Origin: Osmia lignaria lignaria
Lineage: Eukaryota > Arthropoda > Insecta > Hymenoptera > Megachilidae
NCBI RefSeq assembly: GCF_051020975.1
Contig: NW_027478161.1
Coordinates: 6,944,001 to 7,008,000, forward strand
Length of the DNA: 64,000 nucleotides
Direction of reading: 5' to 3'
The notes under the pieces were generated by a model, which ran no database searches, was not told the origin of the DNA, and saw only the letters and a program-made list of their open reading frames with translations. Both the position numbers and the translations under genes were made by a program. Below are positions 48,607-59,230 of this stretch, in pieces (the stretch's first letter is position 1; each line of letters begins with the position of its first letter).

Positions 48607-51504
48607 TTTTAAATATCTTGATATATCTCGAGAACTACGCATCTGATCAAAAAATATCATAGAACATAAAAAGTAGGAAACTTAATTCTCTACAAAAAAG
48701 GTCTCTTAACATTTTGCCATAGCTTGCTTCGTTTCCGAGATATTTGCAGATTTATCTCAAGGGAAGGGGCCTGACGGACATATTTCGAGATATTTCTTCT
48801 TCTTGTTGTTCTTCTTCTGCACAGCTAAGCTGGAAGTGGCATTTGCGGCTCGCACTAGTGCAGAGTTATCTCAAAGAAAGGGGCCACGGTGTTTCTGTAT
48901 CTGTATTATGTTGGTGCGGCTTCGGAACTTTTAAATATCTTGATATATCTCGAGAACTACGCATCTGATCAAAAAATATCATAGAACATAAAAAGTAGGA
49001 AACTTAATTCTCTACAAAAAAGGTCTCTTAACATTTCGCCATAGCTCGCTTCGTTTCCGAGATATTTGCAGATTTATCTCAAGGGAAGGGGCCTGACGGA
49101 CATATTTCGAGATATTTCTTCTTCTTGTTGTTCTTCTTCTGCACAGCTAAGCTGGAAGTGGCATTTGCGGCTCGCACTATTGCAGAGTTATCTCAAAGAA
49201 AGGGGCCACGGTGTTTCTGTATCTCTATTATGTTGGTGCGGCTTCGTAACTTTTAAATATCTAGATATATCTCGAAAACTACGCTTCTGATCAAAAAATA
49301 TCATAGAACATAAATTGTAGGAAACATAATTCTCTACAAAAAAGGTCTCTTAACATTTTGCCATAGCTCGCTTGGTTTCCGAGATATTTGCAGATATATC
49401 TCAAGGGCAGGGGCCTGACGGACATATTTCGAGATATTTCTTCTTCTTGTTGTTCTTCTTCTGCACAGCTAAGCTGGAAGTGGCATTTACAGCTCGCAAT
49501 AGTGCAGAGTTATCTCAAAGAAAGGAGCCGCGGTGTTTCTGTATCTCTAATATGTTGGTGCGGCTTCGGAACTTTTAAGTATCTCGATATATCTCGAAAA
49601 CTACGCTTCTGATCAAAAAATATCATAGAACATAAATTGTAGGAAACATAATTCTCTACAAAAAACGTCTCTTAACATTTTGCCATAGCTCGCTTCGTTT
49701 CCGAGATATTTGCAGATTCAGCTCAAAGGAACTGGCCTGACGGACATATTTCGAGATATTTCTTCTTCTTGTTGTTCTTCTTCTGCACAGCTAAGCTGGA
49801 AGTGGCATTTGCGGCTCGCACTATTGCAGAGTTATCCCAAAGAAAGGGGCCACGGTGTTTCTGTATCTCTATTATGTTGGTGCGGCTTCGGAACTTTTAA
49901 ATATCTTGATATATCGCGAGAACTACGCATCTGATCAAAAAATATCATACTACATAAAAAGTAGGAAACTTAATTCTCTACAAGAATGGTCTCTAAACAT
50001 TTTGCCATAGCTCGCTTCGTTTCCGAGATATTTGCAGATTTATCTCAAGGGAAGGGGCCTGACGGACATATTTCGAGATATTTCTTCTTCTTGTTGTTCT
50101 TCTTCTGCACAGCTAAGCTGGAAGTGGCATTTGCGGCTCGCACTAGTGCAGAGTTATCTGAAAGAAAGGGGCCACGGTGTTTCTGTATCTGTATTATGTT
50201 GGTGCGGCTTCGGAACTTTTAAATATCTTGATATATCTGGAGAACTACGCATCTGATCAAAAAATATCATAGAACATAAAAAGTAGGAAACATAATTCTC
50301 TACAAAAAAGGTCTCTTAACATTTTGCCATAGCTCGCTTGGTTTCCGAGATATTTGCAGATTTATCTCAAGGGAAGGGGCCTAACGGACATATTTCGAGA
50401 TATTTCTTCTTCTTGTTGTTCTTCTTCTGCACAGCTAAGCTGGAAGTGGCATTTGCGGCTCGCACTATTGCAGAGTTATCTCAAAGAAAGGGGCCACGGT
50501 GTTTCTGTATCTCTATTATGTTGGTGCGGCTTCGGAACTTTTAAATATCTTGATATATCTCGAGAACTACGCATCTGATCAAAAAATATCATAGAACATA
50601 AAAAGTAGGAAACTTAATTCTCTACAAAAAAGGTCTCTTAACATTTTGCCATACCTCGCTTCGTTTCCGAGATATTTGCAGATTTATCTCAAGGGAAGGG
50701 GCCTGACGGACATATTTCGAGATATTTCTTCTTCTTGTTGTTCTTCTTCTGCACAGCTAAGCTGGAAGTGGCATTTGCGGCTCGCACTAGTGCAGAGTTA
50801 TCTCAAAGAAAGGGGCCACGGTGTTTCTGTATCTGTATTATGTTGGTGCGGCTTCGGAACTTTTAAATATCTTGATATATCTCGAGAACTACGCATCTGA
50901 TCAAAAAATATCATAGAACATAAAAAGTAGGAAACTTAATTCTCTACAAAAAAGGTCTCTTAACATTTCGCCATAGCTCGCTTCGTTTCCGAGATATTTG
51001 CAGATTTATCTCAAGGGAAGGGGCCTGACGGACATATTTCGAGATATTTCTTCTTCTTGTTGTTCTTCTTCTGCACAGCTAAGCTGGAAGTGGCATTTGC
51101 GGCTCGCACTATTGCAGAGTTATCTCAAAGAAAGGGGCCAGGGTGTTTCTGTATCTCTATTATGTTGGTGCGGCTTCGTAACTTTTAAATATCTAGATAT
51201 ATCTCGAAAACTACGCTTCTGATCAAAAAATATCATAGAACATAAATTGTAGGAAACATAATTCTCTACAAAAAAGGTCTCTTAACATTTTGCCATAGCT
51301 CGCTTCGTTTCCGAGATATTTGCAGATTTATCTCAAGGGAAGGGGCCTGACGGACATATTTCGAGATATTTCTTCTTCTTGTTGTTCTTCCTCTGCACAG
51401 CTAAGCTGGAAGTGGCATTTGCGGCTCGCACTAGTGCAGAGTTATCTCAAAGAAAGGGGCCACGGTGTTTCTGTATCTCTATTATGTTGGTGCGGCTTCG
51501 GAAC
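48607..51504. repeat. Units 152-160: Bv-Lf-S module and Bv/L group
   Basis: Order: Bv, Lf, S, G/L/H mosaic, Bv, Le, Bv, Lf, Bk. Unit 155 (49573-49894) combines a G head, an L middle (CACTATTG) and an H tail (TATCCCAAAG, TCGCGAG). It is the most composite unit I found. 49895-51504 is the second copy of 35085-36694. Marks private to this copy are AAGAATGGTC near 49983 and ATCTGGAGAAC near 50236. Confidence 0.82.
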
Positions 51505-54500
51505 TTTTAAATATCTCGATATATCTCGAAAACTACGCTTCTGATCAAAAAATATCATAGAACATAAATTGTAGGAAACATAATTCTCTACAAAAAAGGT
51601 CTCTCAACATTTTGCCATAGCTCGCTTCGTTTCCGAGATATTTGCAGACATATCTCAAGGGCAGGGGCCTGACGGACATATTTCGAGATATTTCTTCTTC
51701 TTGTTGTTCTTCTTCTGCACAGCTAAGCTGGAAGTGGCATTTACAGCTCGCAATAGTGCAGAGTTATCTCAAAGAAAGGGGCCACGGTGTTTCTGTATCT
51801 CTATTATGTTGGTGCGGCTTCGGAACTGTTAAATATCTTGATATATCTCGAGAACTACGCATCTGATCAAAAAATATCATAGAACATAAAAAGTAGGAAA
51901 CTTAATTCTCTACAAAAAAGGTCTCTTAACATTTTGCCATAGCTCGCTTCGTTTCCGAGATATTTGCAGATTTATCTCAAGGGAAGGGGCCTAACGGACA
52001 TATTTCGAGAAGTTTCTTCTTCTTGTTGTTCTTCTTCTGCACAGCTAAGCTGGAAGTGGCATTAGCGGCTCGCAATAGTGCACAGTTATCTCAAAGAAAG
52101 GGGCCACGGTGTTTCTGTATCTCTAATATGTTGGTGCGGCTTCGGAACTTTTAAGTATCTCGATATATCTCGAAAACTACGCTTCTGATCAAAAAATATC
52201 ATAGAACATAAATTGTAGGAAACATAATTCTCTACAAAAAACGTCTCTTAACATTTTGCCATAGCTCGCTTCGTTTCCGAGATATTTGCAGATTCAGCTC
52301 AAAGGAACTGGCCTGACGGACATATTTCGAGATATTTCTTCTTCTTGTTGTTCTTCCTCTGCACAGCTAAGCTGGAAGTGGCATTTGCAGCTCGCAATAG
52401 TGCAGAGTTATCTCAAAGAAAGGGGCCACGGTGTTTCTGTATCTATTATGTTGGTGCGGCTTCGGAACTTTTAAATATCTCGATATATCTCGAAAACTAC
52501 GCTTCTGATCAAAAAATATCATAGAACATAAATTGTAGGAAACATAATTCTCTACAAAAAAGGTCTCTCAACATTTTGCCATAGCTCGCTTCGTTTCCGA
52601 GATATTTGCAGATATATCTCAAGGGCAGGGGCCTGACGGACATATTTCGAGATATTTCTTCTTCTTGTTGTTCTTCTTCTGCACAGCTAAGCTGGAAGTG
52701 GCATTTACAGCTCGCAATAGTGCAGAGTTATCTCAAAGAAAGGGGCCACGGTGTTTCTGTATCTCTATTATGTTGGTGCGGCTTCGGAACTTTTAAATAT
52801 CTTGATATATCTCGAGAACTACGCATCTGATCAAAAAATATCATAGAACATAAAAAGTAGGAAACTTAATTCTCTACAAAAAAGGTCTCTTAACATTTTG
52901 CCATAGCTCGCTTCGTTTCCGAGATATTTGAGGATTTATCTCAAGGGAAGGGGCCTAACGGACATATTTCGAGATATTTCTTCTTCTTGTTGTTCTTCTT
53001 CTGCACAGCTAAACTGGAAGTGGCATTTCCAGCTCGCAATAGTGCAGAGTTATCTCAAAGAAAGGAGCCACGGTGTTTCTGTATCTCTATTATGTTGGTG
53101 CGGCTTCGGAACTTTTAAATATCTTGATATATCTCGAGAACTACGCATCTGATCAAAAAATATCATAGAACATAAAAAGTAGGAAACTTAATTCTCTACA
53201 AAAAAGGTCTCTTAACATTTTGCCATAGCTCGCTTCGTTTCCAAGATATTTGCAGATTTATCTCAATGGAAGGGGCCTGACGGGCATATTTCGAGATATA
53301 TCTTCTTCTTGTTGTTCTTCTTCTGCACAGCTAAGCTGGAAGTGGCATTTGCAGCGCGCAATAGTGCAGAGTTATCTCAAAGAAAGGGGCCACGGTGTTT
53401 CTATATCTCTATTATGTTGGTGCGGCTTCGGAACTTTTAAATATCTTGATATATCTCGAGAACTACGCATCCGATCAAAAAATATCATAGAACATAAAAA
53501 GTAGGAAACTTAATTCTCTACAAAAAAGGTCTCTTAACATTTTGCCATAGCTCGCTTCGTTTCCGAGATATTTGCAGATTTATCTCAAGGGAAGGGGCCT
53601 GACGGACATATTTCGAGATATTTCTTCTTCTTGTTGTTCTTCTTCTGCACAGCTAAGCTGGAAGTGGCATTTGCGGCTCGCACTAGTGCAGAGTTATCTC
53701 AAAGAAAGGGGCCACGGTGTTTCTGTATCTGTATTATGTTGGTGCGGCTTCGGAACTTTTAAATATCTTGATATATCTCGAGAACTACGCATCTGATCAA
53801 AAAATATCATAGAACATAAAAAGTAGGAAACTTAATTCTCTACAAAAAAGGTCTCTTAAGATTTTGCCATAGCTCGCTTCGTTTCCGAGATATTTGCAGA
53901 TTTATCTCAAGGGAAGGGGCCTGACGGACATATTTCGAGATATTTCTTCTTCTTGTTGTTCTTCTTCTGCACAGCTAAGCTGGAAGTGGCATTTGCGGCT
54001 CGCACTATTGCAGAGTTATCTCAAAGAAAGGGGCCACGGTGTTTCTGTATCTCTATTATGTTGGTGCGGCTTCGTAACTTTTAAATATCTAGATATATCT
54101 CGAAAACTACGCTTCTGACCAAAAAATGTCATAGAACATAAATTGTAGGAAACATAATTCTCTACAAAAAAGGTCTCTTAACATTTTGCCATAGCTCGCT
54201 TGGTTTCCGAGATATTTGCAGATATATCTCAAGGGCAGGGGCCTGACGGACATATTTCGAGATATTTCTTCTTCTTGTTGTTCTTCTTCTGCACAGCTAA
54301 GCTGGAAGTGGCATTTACAGCTCGCAATAGTGCAGAGTTATCTCAAAGAAAGGAGCCGCGGTGTTTCTGTATCTCTAATATGTTGGTGCGGCTTCGGAAC
54401 TTTTAAGTATCTCGATATATCTCGAAAACTACGCTTCTGATCAAAAAATATCATAGAACATAAATTGTAGGAAACATAATTCTCTACAAAAAACGTCTCT

Positions 54501-55044
54501 TAACATTTTGCCATAGCTCGCTTCGTTTCCGAGATATTTGCAGATTCAGCTCAAAGGAACTGGCCTGACGGACATATTTCGAGATATTTCTTCTTCTTGT
54601 TGTTCTTCCTCTGCACAGCTAAGGTGGAAGTGGCATTTGCAGCTCGCAATAGTGCAGAGTTATCTCAAAGAAAGGGGCCACGGTGTTTCTGTATCTCTAT
54701 TATGTTGGTGCGGCTTCGGAACTTTTAAATATCTTGATATATCTCGAGAACCACGCGTCTGATCAAAAAATATCATAGAACATAAAAAGTAGGAAACATA
54801 ATTCTCTACAAAAAAGGTCTCTTAACATTTTGCCATAGCTCGCTTTGTTTCCGAGATATTTGCAGATTTATCTCAAGGGAAGGGGCCTGACGGACATATT
54901 TCGAGATATTTCTTCTTCTTGTTGTTCTTCTTCTGCACAGCTAAGCTGGAAGTGGCATTTGCGGCTCGCACTAGTGCAGAGTTATCTCAAAGAAAGGGGC
55001 CACGGTGTTTCTGTATCTCTATTATGTTGGTGCGGCTTCGGAAC
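51505..55044. repeat. 11-unit higher-order repeat, copy 3 (units 161-171)
   Basis: Order: Q, X, G2, Q, N, T, Bv, Lf, S, G, Bk; 3,540 bp. All eleven units are in register with copy 1 at 42,491 bp distance. The X and G2 units belong to a different sub-lineage (GGCATTAGC, CACGGTG) from those of copies 1 and 2 (GGCTTTAGC, CACGGGG). Private marks are CAGACATATC near 51646, GGAACTGTTAAAT near 51823, TTGAGGATTT near 52929, TTTCTATATC near 53398 and GCTTTGTTTCC near 54843. Confidence 0.88.
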
Positions 55045-58000
55045 TTTTAAATATCTCGATATATCTCGAAAACTACGCTTCTGATCAAAAAATATCATAG
55101 AGCGTAAATTGTAGGAAACATTATTCTCTACAAAAAAGGTCTCTTAACATTTTGCCATAGCACGCTTCGTTTCCGAGATATTTGCAGATTCATCTCAAGG
55201 GAAGTGGCCTGACGGACATATTTCGAGATATTTCTTCTTCTTGTTGTTCTTCTTCTGCACAGCTAAGCTGGAAGTGGCATTTGCAGCTCGCAATAGTGCA
55301 GAGTTATCCCAAAGAAAGGGGCCACGGTGTTTCTGTATCTCTACTATGTTGGTGCGGCTTCGGAACTTTTAAATATCTTGATATATCGCGAGAACTACGC
55401 ATCTGATCAAAAAATATCAGACTACATAAAAAGTAGGAAACTTAATTCTCTACAAGAAAGGTCTCTAAACATTTTGCCATAGCTCGCTTCGTTTCCGAGA
55501 TATTTGCAGATTTATCTCAAGGGAAGGGGCCTGACGGACATATTTCGAGATATTTCTTCTTCTTGTTGTTCTTCTTCTGCACAGCTAAGCTGGAAGTGGC
55601 ATTTGCGGCTCGCACTAGTGCAGAGTTATCTCAAAGAAAGGGGCCACGGTGTTTCTGTATCTCTATTATGTTGGTGCGGCTTCGGAACTTTTAAATATCT
55701 TGATATATCTCGAGAACTACGCATCTGATCAAAAAATATCATAGAACATGGAAAGTAGGAAACATAATTCTCTACAAAAATGGTCTCTTAACATTTTGCC
55801 ATAGCTCGCTTCGTTTCCGAGATATTTGCAGATTCATCTCAAGGGAAGTGGCCTGACGGACATATTTCGAGATATTTCTTCTTCTTGTTGTTCTTCTTCT
55901 GCACAGCTAAGCTGGAAGTGGCATTTGCAGCTCGCAATAGTGCAGAGTTATCCCAAAGAAAGGGGCCACGGTGTTTCTGTATCTCTATTATGTTGGTGCG
56001 GCTTCGGAACTTTTAAATATCTTGATATATCTCGAGAACTACGCATCTGATCAAAAAATATCATAGAACATAAAAAGTAGGATACTTAATTCTCTACAAA
56101 AAAGGTCTCTTAACATTTTGCCATAGCTCGCTTCGTTTCCGAGATATTTGCAGATTTATCTCAAGGGAAGGGGCCTGACGGACATATTTCGAGATATTTC
56201 TTCTTCTTGTTGTTCTTCTTCTGCACAGCTAAGCTGGAAGTGGCATTTGCGGCTCGCACTAGTGCAGAGTTATCTCAAAGAAAGGGGCCACGGTGTTTCT
56301 GTATCTCTATTATGTTGGTGCGGCTTCGGAACTTTTAAATATCTAGATATATCTCGAGAACTACGCATCTGATCAAAAAATATCATAGAACATAAAAAGT
56401 AGGAAACTTAATTCTCTATAAAAAAGGTCTCTTAACATTTTGCCATAGCTCGCTTCGTTTCCGAGATATTTGCAGATTTATGTCAAGGGAAGGGGCCTAA
56501 CGGACATATTTCGAGATATTTCTTCTTCTTGTTGTTCTTCTTCTGCACAGCTAAACTGGAAGTGGCATTTCCAGCTCGCAATAGTGCAGAGTTATCTCAA
56601 AGAAAGGAGCCACGGTGTTTCTGTATCTCTATTATGTTGGTGCGGCTTCGGAACTTTCAAATATCTTGATATATCTCGAGAACTACGCATCTGATCAAAA
56701 AATATCATAGAACATAAAAAGTAGGAAACTTAATTCTCTACAAAAAAGGTCTCTTAACATTTTGCCATAGCTTGCTTCGTTTCCGAGATATTTGCAGATT
56801 TATCTCAAGGGAAGGGGCCTGACGGACATATTTCGAGATATTTCTTCTTCTTGTTGTTCTTCTTCTGCACAGCTAAGCTGGAAGTGGCATTTGCGGCTCG
56901 CACTATTGCAGAGTTATCTCAAAGAAAGGGGCCACGGTGTTTCTGTATCTCTATTATGTTGGTGCGGCTTCGTAACTTTTAAATATCTAGATATATCTCG
57001 AAAACTACGCTTCTGATCAAAAAATATCATAGAACATAAATTGTAGGAAACATAATTCTCTACAAAAAAGGTCTCTTAACATTTTGCCATAGCTCGCTTG
57101 GTTTCCGAGATATTTGCAGATATATCTCAAGGGCAGGGGCCTGACGGACATATTTCGAGATATTTCTTCTTCTTGTTGTTCTTCTTCTGCACAGCTAAGC
57201 TGGAGGTGGCATTTACAGCTCGCAATAGTGCAGAGTTATCTCAAAGAAAGGAGCCGCGGTGTTTCTGTATCTCTAATATGTTGGTGCGGCTTCGGAACTT
57301 TTAAGTATCTCGATATATCTCGAAAACTACGCTTCTGATCAAAAAATATCATAGAGCGTAAATTGTAGGAAACATTATTCTCTACAAAAAAGGTCTCTTA
57401 ACATTTTGCCATAGCACGCTTCGTTTCCGAGATATTTGCAGATTCATCTCAAGGGAAGTGGCCTGACGGACATATTTCGAGATATTTCTTCTTCTTGTTG
57501 TTCTTCTTCTGCACAGCTAAGCTGGAAGTGGCATTTGCAGCTCGCAATAGTGCAGAGTTATCCCAAAGAAAGGGGCCACGGTGTTTCTGTATCTCTATTA
57601 TGTTGGTGCGGCTTCGGAACTTTTAAATATCTTGATATATCGCGAGAACTACGCATCTGATCAAAAAATATCATACTACATAAAAAGTAGGAAACTTAAT
57701 TCTCTACAAGAAAGGTCTCTAAACATTTTGCCATAGCTCGCTTCGTTTCCGAGATATTTGCAGATTTATCTCAAGGGAAGGGGCCTGACGGACATATTTC
57801 GAGATATTTCTTCTTCTTGTTGTTCTTCTTCTGCACAGCTAAGCTGGAAGTGGCATTTGCGGCTCGCACTAGTGCAGAGTTATCTCAAAGAAAGGGGCCA
57901 CGGTGTTTCTGTATCTCTATTATGTTGGTGCGGCTTCGGAACTTTTAAATATCTTGATATATCTCGAGAACTACGCATCTGATCAAAAAATATCATAGAA

Positions 58001-59230
58001 CATGAAAAGTAGGAAACATAATTCTCTACAAAAAAGGTCTCTTAACATTTTGCCATAGCTCGCTTCGTTTCCGAGATATTTGCAGATTCATCTCAAGGGA
58101 AGTGGCCTGACGGACATATTTCGAGATATTTCTTCTTCTTGTTGTTCTTCTTCTGCACAGCTAAGCTGGAAGTGGCATTTGCAGCTCGCAATAGTGCAGA
58201 GTTATCCCAAAGAAAGGGGCCACGGTGTTTCTGTATCTCTATTATGTTGGTGCGGCTTCGGAACTTTTAAATATCTTGATATATCTCGAGAACTACGCAT
58301 CTGATCAAAAAATATCATAGAACATAAAAAGTAGGATACTTAATTCTCTACAAAAAAGGTCTCTTAACATTTTGCCATAGCTCGCTTCGTTTCCGAGATA
58401 TTTGCAGATTTATCTCAAGGGAAGGGGCCTGACGGACATATTTCGAGATATTTCTTCTTCTTGTTGTTCTTCTTCTGCACAGCTAAGCTGGAAGTGGCAT
58501 TTGCGGCTCGCACTAGTGCAGAGTTATCTCAAAGAAAGGGGCCACGGTGTTTCTGTATCTCTATTATGTTGGTGCGGCTTCGGAACTTTTAAATATCTCG
58601 ATATATCTCGAGAACTACGCATCTGATCAAAAAATATCATAGAACATAAAAAGTAGGAAACTTAATTCTCTATAAAAAAGGTCTCTTAACATTTTGCCAT
58701 AGCTCGCTTCGTTTCCGAGATATTTGCAGATTTATGTCAAGGGAAGGGGCCTAACGGACATATTTCGAGATATTTCTTCTTCTTGTTGTTCTTCTTCTGC
58801 ACAGCTAAACTGGAAGTGGCATTTCCAGCTCGCAATAGTGCAGAGTTATCTCAAAGAAAGGAGCCACGGTGTTTCTGTATCTCTATTATGTTGGTGCGGC
58901 TTCGGAACTTTTAAATATCTTGATATATCTCGAGAACTACGCATCTGATCAAAAAATATCATAGAACATAAAAAGTAGGAAACTTAATTCTCTACAAAAA
59001 AGGTCTCTTAACATTTTGCCATAGCTTGCTTCGTTTCCGAGATATTTGCAGATTTATCTCAAGGGAAGGGGCCTGACGGACATATTTCGAGATATTTCTT
59101 CTTCTTGTTGTTCTTCTTCTGCACAGCTAAGCTGGAAGTGGCATTTGCGGCTCGCACTATTGCAGAGTTATCTCAAAGAAAGGGGCCACGGTGTTTCTGT
59201 ATCTCTATTATGTTGGTGCGGCTTCGTAAC
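55045..59230. repeat. Units 172-184: second 2,254-bp duplication
   Basis: Units 172-177 (55045-56976: H, Be, H, B, N, Lf) are repeated as units 179-184 (57299-59230). The offset of 2,254 bp is again seven units. Shared rare marks are TTTATGTCAAGG in the N units (56476 and 58730) and TAGCTTGCTTCG before the Lf units. Unit 178 (S) sits between them but its tail has AGAGCGTAAAT, CATTATTC and GCACGC, which belong to Bk before H. The S unit is thus joined to an H register by exchange, and downstream Lf unit 184 passes directly to G without S. Confidence 0.86.

Noticed and set aside
3006..50900. Longer frames of 84-94 residues at 3006, 10759, 21059, 35836, 50646 and 53250
   Set aside because: They come from single changes that remove a stop (CATACCTCG or ATCCGATC). 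They do not indicate a gene.
11709..57304. A 68-residue frame in units with CGCTTGGTTTCC (for example 11709-11915)
   Set aside because: It overlaps the other frame in a different phase and arises from one or two base changes typical of S units. It has no ribosome or splice context and no recognisable domain.
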